In this document: in pieces, positions 10,806 to 22,328 of the stretch
Numbering within the stretch: position 1 is the stretch's first letter
Layout of the letters: the number at the start of each line of letters is the position of its first letter
Origin: Ailurus styani
Lineage: Eukaryota > Chordata > Mammalia > Carnivora > Ailuridae
Length of the DNA: 64,000 nucleotides
NCBI GenBank assembly: GCA_002007465.1
Contig: LNAC01000110.1
Coordinates: forward strand, 398,298 to 462,297
Direction: 5' to 3'
Translations under genes and position numbers: made by a program
The notes under the pieces: generated by a model
The model's database searches: none
What the model saw: only the letters and a program-made list of their open reading frames with translations
What the model was told of the DNA's origin: nothing

Positions 10806-13739
10806 TGCTTTAATTATCAAGGAAATAACTTCAATGGAATGGTTCATAAAGGCATACAATTTTTTCATTTAGATTTGCTTTGCATGTCCAAATCTGTTTG
10901 ACTTGGATGAAGAATCTCACAGAAAGTACATCTCAAGCTACAAGTTTCTAACTGCAAAGCTGAATATAGGGAGCATCACTGCACTGGATGGGTAGTGTTC
11001 AGGTAGAACCAGGCTCTGGTGCAGAGGGGCATTCTAGGCACCACCCATGATCACCAAGTGACAAGACACCACAAATTAGGAGGTACACTTATTATCATTA
11101 AGGTTTCATGTATCCTATAGAGAAACATGTGTTTTACCAGGTTGTCCCCAATATTAGGAATTCTAAAGGTAGCTAGGCTGAAAAGGTGCTTAACGGTGCC
11201 AGAAAAAGCACACATCCATACATATTTCACAAACAAGATAGGATAATTGAGATCTGATTTTATCAAATGACCTGAGTCATCCTCCTATGTTTCAATCATC
11301 AAAGATACTGTTCTTGGCATATAATATTTTTTTCTAGATTTTAAAATGTATTACAAGGCTACAAGGGTAATCCTGGTTGCAAAGGCAATTAGTTTTGGCT
11401 CATCTTGACATACTTGGCCTCTTACAAGAGTGCTATCCCAAAAAGCCCCTTAGTCTGAGGCACAGACTCACTAAAGAGGGCGAGGCTTTAATTTGAATTT
11501 CCTTGTCTCTTCTCTGATTTCAACCAAGGAATAGTATCCTAAGGCTGTGTGCTGACCTCGGAACATAAGTCTAGACAGAACACTAAAAATTGCCTTTAAA
11601 AGGTGCCATGAACAGTATCCAAAATATCATCCCTTGAATAGGTTACACAATTTACAGTGCCAAAATCCTTCTATGTGTGGTTGCACCCAAAGCAGGTGCT
11701 TCTATGGAAAATATATCCAAGACCATTCTGTCTCAGTTTACTTTGAGCAAAGCCAGTTTTTTAATTTAAAAAGTACTTGCTTAGAAGTCTCTGAGATGTT
11801 TTACTGGCTTAGTAATCCAAGTAACTTCTGACTGAGGCTAAGGGAAGGTATCTTTCTCTGAGGATCCTTATCATAGAGAAAGAGCTTTTAAATGTTTTGG
11901 GAAAGCTCTGACCTTCTGAAGTTGAGTTTTTGTTCAGGACATGAAGATTTTAAGGACATCTGCCTCCTTGCCAATTTTATTATTCCACTATTTTTTATTT
12001 AAATTACAGATTCCTTTTTGTCTCTTTCTCCGTGAGAGGCTGGCACCAAATCATCCCCTGAGTAGAGCAGACATTCCACAGGATGTCCTGCCAACAATAA
12101 TGGAAAGCTGGATACAACTGAATGGTATAAAAAGGTACCTGAGATGCTTAGAAAACTGTAAAGTTTAATGCTGCACACCCAGAGCCCATGCCAACTACTA
12201 CAGCTGCCGGTTATACATGAAAAATGTGTGTATGTGTACGTGTACATGTATGCTTTTAAATTCATGGCCTCTTTTTAATTCGTTGCTTATGAATCTCTAC
12301 ACATCTGTCTTTTAAAATGTCTTGTTTATAGGGTCAACAATTTCTGTCTAATGAGATGAGCCAAAGACCTTTAATCACTCACAGACTCACAAGGAAAATG
12401 ACAATGTGTCCCAAGTAAAAGACTGAGCAGGAATTATTGCTAAAATATCTTAAATGTTCTCCAGTAACATTTGCCAAACATAATTTATAATACTGACTGA
12501 ACCTTTCTTTCCTTTAAGGGGTATACACTCGTTTGAAGTGAACAGTGTATCAATACCTTCTGAAGTCTCAAAATGTTAAGCTGCCTTTTTTAAAATTCTA
12601 AGAATATTATGTAGAAAAGAGTAAGGAACTAACTCCTTAATTTAAACAAACAGCACAATGCATTCATTGAACATCCGAACTACCACTGAAAGACACATGA
12701 CTGAGGAGATGAAGCAAAGCCCTACCCCAGAAAATTTGTATTTTACAAGGAAAGACACAACCTTTCTGGAAGCCTTGTCTTTGCACCTTCAAAGGTGATT
12801 TGATTATTCATTAAGCAACTGTGCCCTAAATCACAGAACCATAGTAAAGAATAACTTTAAAATGTATTGAAACTGTAAGTTATTAAAGCCTTGAAGACAA
12901 AATATATTTCATGTAATTTCATAAGAAAAGGAGGGTACAAATGGACATACCATGCAAAAATAGTGTGCAAAGAAACAATGACAAACTGCTACAACACCTA
13001 GGTAAGCTACCCTTCTTAAATGAAACTTTAAAATAGGAACAAAGACCCTGATACTGGAGGACCCACTATGGTGTAGCTGATTTAAAGCACCAGGGGTTTA
13101 AACGCTCACAATATATTATTTTCGGTAAGTACACTTCTGGAATGTTTCAGTTTGGATTAAGCATCCTGAAACATGGATTTAATTAAAGGAGCCCTTCAGA
13201 TAATTATGGGACTGATTTTCAAAGGCGTGCTAGATGATTCAGATTCCTGGTAATATTCTGAGCTGCATCATTTAAAGCCTGGTCTGGAAGGACTATTCTC
13301 TGAGAATTTACCATTTTCCAAAAACTAAATAAACTTCCTGGATGAATATTTAGAAATAAAAAAATTGGTATTTAGAGCATCTTTATGTTAAATAGTATCG
13401 ATTTTGAGTGACTTTCAGGAGTCTCTAAGGAAGCCCTCAAAAGATATGGCTGGTATCTGATAGGACAAGACAACATATGATTGCCTGGAAGTCAGCCAAG
13501 ACTTCTGGGACCCCTCCAAAATTCTAATCAGTGAAGAGACTTTGTGGATACTCAAAACACTAAAATGTCTCAGCTCGAGGACAGGTAGGGACAGTGACCT
13601 CCAAAAGGGAAGTTTATGGTCTTCCTAGGAATGGGGAAAATAGGCCATTGGGGTCTAGGAAAAAAGATACAACTCCAATCTATATTTACTTTTTAACTCA
13701 TTAAGAAAACTTGTATGTATACATTTAAAATGCATCTCA
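10806..13739. other. unassigned, mostly unique sequence
   Basis: No coding gene and no clear SINE or LINE in about 2.9 kb, so this is one of the repeat-poor parts of the window. A short GT/GTAC-rich patch lies at 12225-12255. The segment 13150-13340 has clustered TAAT motifs (see findings). Confidence 0.4.
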
Positions 13740-13942
13740 GGGGCACCTGGGTGGCTCAGTGGGTTAAAGCCTCTGCCTTTGGCTCAGGTTGTGATCTCAG
13801 GGTCCTGGGACTGAGCCCCACATCGGGCTGCCTGCTCGGCCGGGAGCCTGCTTCCTTTTCTCTCTCTGCCTACTTGTAATCTCTCTCTCTCTCTCTCTCT
13901 GTCAAATAAATAAATAAAATCTAAAAATAAAAATAAATAAAT
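13740..13942 (+). mobile_element. CAN SINE, young mustelid-like, sense
   Basis: A clear full-length copy: 'GGGCACCTGGGTGGCTCAG' with 'TGGGTTAAAGCC', 'GGGTCCTGGGACTGAGCCCC', a (CT)n tract at 13878-13900 and an (AAAT)n tail. The TSD 'AAAATGCATCTCA' is perfect on both sides (13727-13739 and 13943-13955). Low divergence suggests a recent insertion. Confidence 0.97.
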
Positions 13943-13955
13943 AAAATGCATCTCA

Positions 13956-14204
13956 TAGGTTAGAACAGTAGCATATGGATATTATGTATAAGTAAATAGC
14001 TATACACATGTTTGGACACATGATCAACAGTGTCTTTCTAAATGGATATCCCAAATTCTGAGGCACTTCCCTATTCTGGACCTCTTAGGCATCTCAGAAT
14101 GTGGGGAACAGGGTCAGTGATTCTGCTGCCTCATACCGCCTGGTAGTAAGCTGGGGCACTGAGTTATTCTATGCTGTTGGAGACAAATATGGTGGGCTGT
14201 GGAC
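13956..14204. other. unassigned sequence
   Basis: Short interval between the SINE and the L2-like block. No gene or named repeat recognised. Confidence 0.4.
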
Positions 14205-14857
14205 TCATTTACTCACTCAACAAATATTTCCCAAGCACCTATGAGATCAAGGGGTAAAAAGCAAACAAAGGAGACACAGTGCTAGCTTTCACAGAATTTG
14301 TTCTATGAAACAGAATTATAATTATTCTCATTAATCTAGTGAGGAGAAAGAAGATAGGCAAGCAAAAAATTAAGGAAAACCTACAACCAGAGTTACATTC
14401 TTCTGATGTGAGATGGAAATACTTCCTGTGTGATATTCCTGCCAAAGATGTTGAACCAGACTTGAACCTGACAACATAATTAAGCACACTGGAATTAAAA
14501 GGTATTCTTCAAAATTTGTAATAATATGAAAAACAAAAAGAAGTTGGGCAACTGTTCTAGATTGAAGAAGACTAAAGAAATTAAAATGCATGATTCTTCT
14601 AGGATCCTGGAATGAAGAAACAACAGCTCTAAACAACATTACTGGAACGACTTAGTACTTTTAATAGGGCTAATATAATTGTTCTTGACTGCAATGATTT
14701 TGTTGTCATTATTTTAATGAATGACCTCATTCTTGAGAAATGTACTCTGATGTAGGCAAAACTAGAAGAACAGTATGAGGTATTGGTTGACCATTCTTGC
14801 AACTTTTCTATAAACTTGAAAATTTTCAAAATGAAATGTTACGAATAACAAACAGAA

Positions 14858-14896
<39 letters not shown>

Positions 14897-15296
14897 GTGT
14901 GACAGCAATATAAGGGAATAAAGAGCAATGAGGGTACATGGAGCTGAGAATATCTTTTTATGTCGGCGATGAGAGAGACCCTCTCTAATATGTTGACATT
15001 TGAGCAAAGATACAGCAACAGAAAGAAGTGAAGAAGTAGACCATGTAGCTATCTGAGAAGCAAGAGTTCCAAGCAGCATACCAGCCATACTGGAGAAAGA
15101 AGATTCCAATGGGACTCAAGCAGAATGAACGAGAGGAACGATGGAAAGAGATGAGGTCAGAGAAGTAATAGGGAGTAAGAGCACTGCTGAGACTTTTAAG
15201 GCACAACGAACACATTGGAATTGTACTCTAAGTATGAAGGTTTCAGAAACTAGTAGAGGTTTCTGAACTGAAATATAATGTGGTCAATTTTGAGTC
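14205..15296 (+). repeat. L2 (LINE2) fragments, with an internal old L1-like block
   Basis: 14205-14300 reads as the start of the L2 3' end ('ACTCACTCAACAAATATTTCCCAAGCACC'). 14980-15296 continues the same L2 ('GACATTTGAGCAAAG', 'AAGAGTTCCAAGCAGC', 'AGATGAGGTCAGAGAAGTAATAGGG', 'TGAAATATAATGTGGTC'). The middle (about 14380-14860) looks like an older L1M 3' end ('TTGCAACTTTTCTATAAA') inserted in the L2. No coding potential. Confidence 0.6.
14860..14902 (+). repeat. (GT)n microsatellite
   Basis: About 20 GT dinucleotides, broken by one GC. It follows an A-rich L1-like 3' end, a usual place for such arrays to arise. Confidence 0.95.
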
Positions 15297-15785
15297 TACT
15301 GTAAATGGAATTGTTTTCTTAATTTTAGGATTGTTCATTTTAAGTATATAGAAATGTGATTGATTTTTCGCATATTTTTCTTGTCCCTGCAAAGTTACTG
15401 AATCTATTTATTACCTATAGCAGTTTTTTTGTAGATTTTTTAGGACTTTGTAGGTAAAAGATTTGTGAATAAAGAGAGTTTTATTTCTTCCTTTTTGATC
15501 TGAATGACTTTTAGTTCTTTGTCTTGCCTAATTTTAGCACTACCTCCAATAAAATGTTGAAAGAAGTGGTGGTATTGAATATCCTTGTTCCCAAACTTAG
15601 AGGGAAAACATTCTATATTTTGCCATTAATTACGATGTTATCTGTAGGTTTTTTACTAAATTCTTTTTTTCATGTTAAGTAAGTTCTCTCTATTCCTTGT
15701 TTGTTGAGTCTTTATCATGAATAGTTGTTGGTTTTTGTCAAATGTTTTCTCCACATTTATTGAATTATTTCTCCACTGTAATCTA
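15297..15785 (-). repeat. old L1 ORF2 fragment splitting an L2
   Basis: Antisense L1: 'TCCTTGTTCCCAAACTTAGAGGGAAAACATTC', 'TGTAGGTTTTTTACTAAATTC' and 'TTGAGTCTTTATCATGAAT'. L2 sequence stops just before it and resumes just after it, so this L1 was inserted into the L2. Confidence 0.75.
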
Positions 15786-16082
15786 TTTTGAAAGGAACAT
15801 TTTGATGGATTTTGGGGAAGAGTGAGTCAAAGGTAGAACAGAAAGACCTTTTAGAGAGCTGTTTTAATATTCCATACAACAGACTGTGATGGGTTGGACT
15901 ATGGTGATAGCAGTGGAGTCATGAGAAGTAGGTAGATTTTGAGTAAATTTCAAATATAGAATAGAATTTGCTGACAGAATACAGTACACGAGCAGAGTAG
16001 ACTTCAAGGAATGCCCTGGAATTGGTTTTTGTTGTTTTCTTGTATCTTTCAGCAAGAATGAGGATGGAATTCCCATTTACCA
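15786..16082 (+). repeat. L2 3' end, continuation
   Basis: 'GGACTATGGTGATAGCAGTGGAG', 'AATTTGCTGACAGAATAC' and 'AATGAGGATGGAATTCCCATTTACC' match the terminal part of L2 in sense orientation and continue the block that ends at 15296. Confidence 0.7.
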
Positions 16083-16975
16083 AAATAGAGAAGTTTTATT
16101 TTTAATATAATTTATATTTTAGAGTTTTAGATTCACAGCAAAGTTGAGAGGAAAGGACAGAGAATTCTTGTATGTGTCATCCCCCCCACACATGCACAGC
16201 GCCTCCCATTATCAACATCTCACCAGAATGGAGATATTTGTTACAGTCAATGAACCAACACTGGTACCAATATCAAACAAAGTCCATGTTTAAGTTAGGA
16301 TTGACTCTTAGTATTGTAGTTCTATGGGTTTTGCCAAATGTATAGTGACATTTATTCACCATTACAGAATCATACAGAATAGTTTTACTGCCTCCAAAAT
16401 CCTCTGTGTTCTACCTAGTCATCCATCCTCCCTCCCCATGCCTGGCAACTAATCGTTTTGCTGTCTCCATAATTTTGCCTTTGCCATAATGTCATATGTT
16501 TGGAATCATACAGTACCTTGACCTTCAGACTGGCTTTCTTTACTTTAGTAGTATGTATTTAAGATTACTCCATGTCTTTGTATATTGATAACTCATTCTT
16601 TTTAGCACTATCATTTCATTCTATGTATATACCACAGTTTAATCAAATCACCTACTGAAGGATATCTTGGTTGCTTCTAATTTTGGACAATTATAAATAA
16701 AGCTACTATAAATACCAACATGCAAGTATTTGTGCAGATATGAGTTTCCAACTCATTTGTGTCAATACCAAAGAGCATAATTAAAGGCTGCTATGGTAAG
16801 AGTATATTTAGTTTTATAAGAAACTGTCAAACTCTCTTCCAAAGTGGTTGTACCATTTTGCATTCCTACCAGCAGTGAATTAGAGTTCCCATTGCTCCAC
16901 ATTCTTGCCAGCATTTAGTGACTTCAGGGTTTTTTATTTTAGTCATTCTGAATCTCTTGTGGAGTCCTTAGATGG
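16083..16975 (-). repeat. old L1 (L1M-type) 3' part, antisense
   Basis: A long, well-ordered antisense match to the widespread L1M 3' half: 'CAAAGTTGAGAGGAAAG', 'CACACATGCACAGCGCCTCCC', 'ACCACAGTTTAATCAAATCACCTACTGAAGG', 'CAAAGTGGTTGTACCATTTTGCATTCC', 'CCAGCAGTGAATTAGAGTTCC'. No frame is open. Confidence 0.85.
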
Positions 16976-16999
16976 CAAAGCTGGAGTCCTAGTCATGAT

Positions 17000-17460
17000 C
17001 TTTGTGGTTACTTAAATTACTCAATCAGGATGTCACAGGTGGCACTGAAAATCTTGGGGTGCAGTGTGGCTGTGTACTGGGTCAGTGTAGTCATAGTTCA
17101 AGCCATATAATTCGATATCAAGCAGGCTGCTCTCATTATTGGCACAGATGGCTGCTGGTTTGGGGAAATATCAGACCTCAGGGGGCAGGAAGTCATACAC
17201 CAGTCTCCACAGGTCCAGGTAATAAGCCAGGTGGTGCATGGGGCCCCTGGGAAGAGGGTGCCAGGACCCAGGTTGCAGCCAGGGCAGGAGGGCAAGGATG
17301 ACACAGCTCACCACTTGCAGTGGCCCCTGCATCGCAACCAGCGCCCAGTGGCCTCCCACAGCTCCCCACCCATGCCTGGCACCACTTCCCTTTCAACCCT
17401 TGGTCCCACCACCAGTCCACCTTCCTCTCAACAGTACTATCTTATATAAGAACTAAGACA
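17000..17460 (-). pseudogene. GC-rich patch, possible decayed retrocopy (identity unknown)
   Basis: A sharply GC-rich block (strongest 17160-17430) in AT-rich surroundings. On the minus strand a frame opens near 17380 and reads to a TGA at about 17171. It then continues in the same frame for about 45 more codons, to a stop near 17035. The residues look protein-like (a hydrophobic leucine-rich stretch, then an aromatic-rich segment containing 'YYLDLWRLVYDF'). All three minus frames and the plus strand are partly open here, as GC-rich DNA tends to be, so this may be chance. No poly-A tail or TSD was found. I do not recognise a parent gene. Confidence 0.25.
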
Positions 17461-18968
17461 CAAATGATTTACATGGTCTGAAAAAATGTACATTGCAGTG
17501 CCACTGAGCGTAAATTCTTTAAATGAGCTCCTTCTAATTTTAGGGTTCTAACAGAACATCTTATAAATGGATGACATCATCTTCACAAAGATCTGCAACC
17601 TTTTCTTGTAAGACTTTGAAAAGTATTTTTCAAGCAAGTTTAATGCATCCAACTGTGTTTGGGATCATATGCAGTAGGATAGCTAAAGAACTACTTCATG
17701 CCCTTTCCATTATACCATTGTGTCCCTTGAAATGAGCTGTCAAGAGTATCATTGCCAATTCCACTTGCCTCTCTTGCCTGAACAACTACAAGTCACCAAA
17801 GTCACCTATTCTGTTCCACAAAAGCTCTATTCTTTTTGAAATGATCAGTCTACTTAGAACAATTAAAACTGAGGAGAGTGAAGATAATCCTAAAATCATG
17901 ACTATTCAAAGAATATTTTCATAATTTTTAGATGAGTTTTTCTTAAATAAATTTTGAAACCTATAATGTAGATATCTGAATTTTTCAAGATTTCCCCATC
18001 CCTCTCTTCCTGTCATCCCTTTTCTTAAAAGCTGTAAACCTTCCCTTCCTTTGAATGAGCTCTGGTTGCCTTCCTATGCCTTCCTTGTGCTTTGGGGTCC
18101 TTTCTTCCCTGGTGGACTCTCCTCTAGGTTAATGACGACTAACACTCTGATGGCCACTTTTATGTCACCATTCCTTTCTACACTTATATACCTCATTTTG
18201 TACAAATCCTGAGATTCTAATTTATGTAGAGATAACAGTGCACATTATGTTCTTCCATAGCAATTAAAAAGAAAATGTTACCTTCAAGCCAGTTATAAAA
18301 TAATAGCAAACTATGTCAACAAAAAGAGCAGGAAGAATTTATTCCCTGACTTCCTGAATTAGGGAAAATATCGCTTGAACAAACATCAGAAACATACTGT
18401 GATATGAAATCTATTTGAGCAAGTAGATTGGGATTTATCACTAGGAAAATACAGGAAAATATAGAAGCAACTGCCACAGTTATCCTCTGGGAAATTAAAA
18501 AATAATAAATAAATAAGGAGCCAGCAAGTAACTGTGAATGAGAAGATGCAGATGTTTCACAGAAATAAAACACTGTCTTAATGTTGCTCTAACTGTACTT
18601 AAATATAATAATTCTACACAATGACAGATTATCCTAAGACACTAATGGAAAAGAGGTTATCATTATGAGATATTTATAATAGCTAGGTTCTGCCTCAATG
18701 TCAAATTGAAATATCAAACATGATATATGCTCAGCAGATACAATCATACTATAATCATTCTAAAAATGAAACTCAAACATAAGAAAAAGTATGATGCTAC
18801 TAGAAGTGAGGAAGGACAGTTTTGTGAAGATATGAAAGAAAATTGGATTATAAATATTAAAAATCCCAGTTATCTTAGATATTACTGGTTGTCATATTTA
18901 ATTTAGTTTTATTTTATTGATTTAGCCTATTTCAACTTCTCATTTAGACCATTCACTTCTTTTTCTCT
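17461..18968. other. unassigned non-coding sequence
   Basis: AT-rich; no recognised gene or repeat. The minus-strand frames around 18316-18573 carry no motif I can identify. Confidence 0.4.
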
Positions 18969-19172
18969 GAAGATTTATTTATTTATTTTAGAGCGAGAGC
19001 AAGAGCTCATGCACGGGGGGAGGGGCAGAGAGAGACAGAGAAAGAGAATATCAAGCAGACTCCCCAATGAGTACAGAGCCTGACATGGGGCTCCAACTCA
19101 CATCCCTGAGATTATGACCTGAGCTGAAATTAACAGATGGACGCTTAACAAACTGAACCACCCAGGCACCCC
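18969..19172 (-). mobile_element. CAN SINE, old, antisense
   Basis: 'GAAGATTTATTTATTTATTTTAGAG', the GAGA-rich tract, 'GAGCCTGACATGGGGCTCCAACTCA' and the end 'CCACCCAGGCACCCC'. The (ATTT)n start is decayed and no clean TSD is seen. Confidence 0.9.
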
Positions 19173-20394
19173 TGTGTTTTCTTATATAACACTTCAGGAG
19201 TTCAATATGTGAACTTTTGAAAAAGTAATAGGACAATTAAATTTTGAAAATACGAACAGATAGTACAAATTCGTTCCTGTGATGGACTTCTAAGTATTTA
19301 TCATTCTTCTAAACAATTCCACGTATTTGATCATTGAAAGCCATCATTTACTGCTACATTACATAGAGTTGTAGTGGACAACAACTATTTCTTAAAATGT
19401 TATATTGAAACATTTTGTCTCCCATTTTCTTTTATTTTTATTTGATGGGGCTAGATTTTTCTGTCTTTGGAAGTAACAGTTTCAATACAGACATCAAAAT
19501 GTTCTGAACCATGTAATAGCTAAAACTCTGAATTTACTTTAAAATTAAGGCATCTTCTACCCTCCTGTCATCTTTCCTGAGCTCACAGCAGTATGATGAT
19601 ATCTTCTGCTTCTCAGCACAAAGATCTGTTACTCCTCAGTCTAAGCAGCCCTCATAGATCAGCCTTTTCTTGTGTTGACTTTCATCATCACACTGACTCA
19701 TGGGTAACATGTATACATTCCTCATCCCTAATAAAATCTGAATATGCAGACTCCAAATGAGGCCACTCACCTCTTGCTAATTGCCAGATTGTTGCCTGGC
19801 ATCCCTCATCCTAGAGATTTCAGGGGACGGTAAGATCTCACATTTATAGTGGTCTATTAAAACGTCCTCTCCACACATAAGACTAACGGGTAATGCAACT
19901 ATTATACATATCAGTGTTTCAAGCCCATTACATCTATGGTGCGAGCCATCACTGCATTCATGTTGATTCATGGGTCTGGTCAAGCCAGTGTAAACTTGGA
20001 CAGTGTGTCAAAAGTAGTATGTTCAGACCATCAGAGTCTCTGGAATGGTCATTATTGAAAAGCTGGTACAGATATTGGTCATATATTTATCTTTCCTATG
20101 TCTTTTTACAGACCTGAAAGAAGCTCTAACTTCTAGCTGTGAATGCCTGAAGATGGCTGTGGCTGAGTGGGAGGGATAGAGTGGGGCTTTCACTAGCTCT
20201 TACCAAGATTTCAGTCTCTGCTGCTTTCAGTCCTGGTCCTTGGGCCCCTTAAAAGGCTTGACTCCAGCCCCAAGAGAAAGAGACCCCATCACCCACCACC
20301 TTCTAACCCCACTCTATTCACTGTAGGCTCTACCATGCACCCTCCCCAAGCAAGACACTCCAGAGGTGGGGCAAAGGACCAACCATAGGCAATA
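19173..20394. other. unassigned non-coding sequence
   Basis: No gene or clear repeat family recognised in this interval between a SINE and a MIR. Confidence 0.4.
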
Positions 20395-20580
20395 CTTGCT
20401 ATCACTCTCCGTGTGACCTTGGGCAGTTCATTTTAGCCTTTAAGCTTCAGTTTCTGTCACTCTAAAATTAGAACAATAATAATACTTATCTCATACGGCT
20501 CTTCTGAGGATTAAGTGAGCCTCACTCATGTAGCAGCACTAAGTTAAGCACAACCAATGTATTCAGTTGATACTAGAGAT
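20395..20580 (+). repeat. MIR SINE
   Basis: Strong sense MIR: 'GTGTGACCTTGGGCAGTTCATTTTAGCC', 'CTTCAGTTTCTGTCA', 'ACAATAATAATACTTATCTCATACGG', 'TCTGAGGATTAAGTGAG' and 'AGCAGCACTAAGTTAAGCAC'. Confidence 0.85.
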
Positions 20581-22110
20581 TTTATTGACTAAAGGGATCA
20601 CATGAAAATTTGCAACCAAATACCATACCTAAGATATGTATCAGATATGCACATAAATACACACACATATATACATACATATATGTGCATGTAAATTTTA
20701 TACACTGCCAAGTGTTTAAATTACTTCACTATGTTGCTTGCAAAGTCCAGCTACATGCTGCAGGGAACAAATAGGCCCTGGGACCACATCCAGATGAACA
20801 GAACAGGTGAGTAGCATTCCAGATTATCCTTGCTAAGGCCCAAGGCACATGGTGAAGGCAATCTGGATCCTCCAGTCCTACCTGGTCATCAGCTGAATAC
20901 CACCAAGTAAACATGTCAACATCACATGGAGACAAAGAATGGCCCAGCCAAGCCTGTCTCAACTTATGACACACAAAATCATAATGCAATAAAAAGGCTG
21001 CTGTTTTAAGCTGCTGAATTTTGGAGTAGTTCTTTAGGCAGGAAGAGATAACTGAATACTACCTTAATTTAGGCTAGGCTTTATTCAGGAGATAGTCTTG
21101 TTATAATTAAGCTTATTTTTAGATTATCAAGTGTCATGACCAACTTATAATGTGCTTGTCTCTGGGAAAAGGAAAGCCTGAATGTAAGTACATTTTTTTG
21201 AAAAACTGAGATGAATCCTGGAAAATAAAATCCTAAAGAGATACTGGAATCTTGCAGATAATCCTGACCCATGTTAGTCATTAGAATGCACAGACTTCTA
21301 TAAAAGTGCTTGCTGTCTACCTTTTTACCCAGCCTCATCTGAATTGCTGCCCTAATCCTTGTTTATACAGAGATGGGTTTGCCATGGGCTGGGGGCATGG
21401 TGAGGAGAGGAAGAGTGCTATACTCAAAGCCTGAAGCAGTTATTTCACTTAAATTCCATGAGATACAGAACACAAGCATTTTATGTATACACTTTGCAAA
21501 GAGCACAGCTATGATACTCTGAAAGCCTCAGTGCATCAGAGAAACAGTACCTGACAGGTCACCACTATCCTCAAGAGAAGCAGCGAACACTGTTAGGAGT
21601 GGGAGAACTTGACAGAAGCCACATCAGTGCCCACTGATGTGATGGTGTCTGGCTTGGTGCACTCAGGTAGCAAGGGTCAGTAACCAAACAGGTGATCCAT
21701 GTAGTCAGCAGAGAGCAGGTGGAACAACCTCCCAAGCATGGTCTTAGTGCTGGAAGAAAAGGTATCAGAGAGCCGGGACCCTGTGGGTAGAGTGAGCACC
21801 ATCCGTATGTGTCTGCATTCTTTTAACTCAGCTCCTCTGAGCCAGCTCTCAGGATTCAGTGTTCCCTCTGCACAACAACGTGAATAAGGCCCGTGGCATG
21901 CTGAGCACTCACTGCTACAAAGCCAATCTCTGCTACTACCACATGGGTGGTTACCAAGAATCAATCATTCTGCTACAAAATCTATTATACCTGTGACTGC
22001 CAAAGCAAATTTTTGATGAATATTCTGTAAACCAATGAGAAATGAATGCAAAAATCATTGTTTCTCACAAAACTGGTTAGGCAGTTTTTCAATAAAGACA
22101 AGTCACTATA
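20581..22110. other. unassigned sequence with a short AC/AT microsatellite
   Basis: Positions 20650-20692 are an imperfect alternating AC/AT stretch ('ACACACACATATATACATAC'). The rest has no recognised gene. The minus-strand frames at 20729-20989 and 21677-21964 lack motifs. Confidence 0.45.
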
Positions 22111-22124
22111 AAAAGATACTGTCA

Positions 22125-22314
22125 GGGTGCCTGGGTGGCTCAGTCATTAAGTGTCTGCCTTTGGCTCGGGTCATGATCCCGGGGTCCTGGGATCGAGCTC
22201 CGCATCGGGCTCCTCACTCGGCGGGAAGCCCGCTTCTCCTTCTCCCACTCCCCCTGCTTGTGTTCCCTCTCTCTGTGTGTCTCTCTATGTAAAATATATA
22301 AAATAATTTTAAAA
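22125..22314 (+). mobile_element. CAN SINE, sense, with TSD
   Basis: 'GGGTGCCTGGGTGGCTCAG', 'GTCTGCCTTTGGCTCGGGTCATGATCC' and 'GGGATCGAGCTCCGCATCGGG', with a CT tract and an A-rich tail. The TSD 'AAAAGATACTGTCA' is perfect (22111-22124 and 22315-22328). The B-box region is intact, so this is a fairly recent copy. Confidence 0.97.
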
Positions 22315-22328
22315 AAAAGATACTGTCA

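Noticed and set aside
14860..14902. (GT)n run considered as Z-DNA regulatory site
   Set aside because: A common microsatellite at the end of a retroelement. Nothing nearby suggests a promoter.
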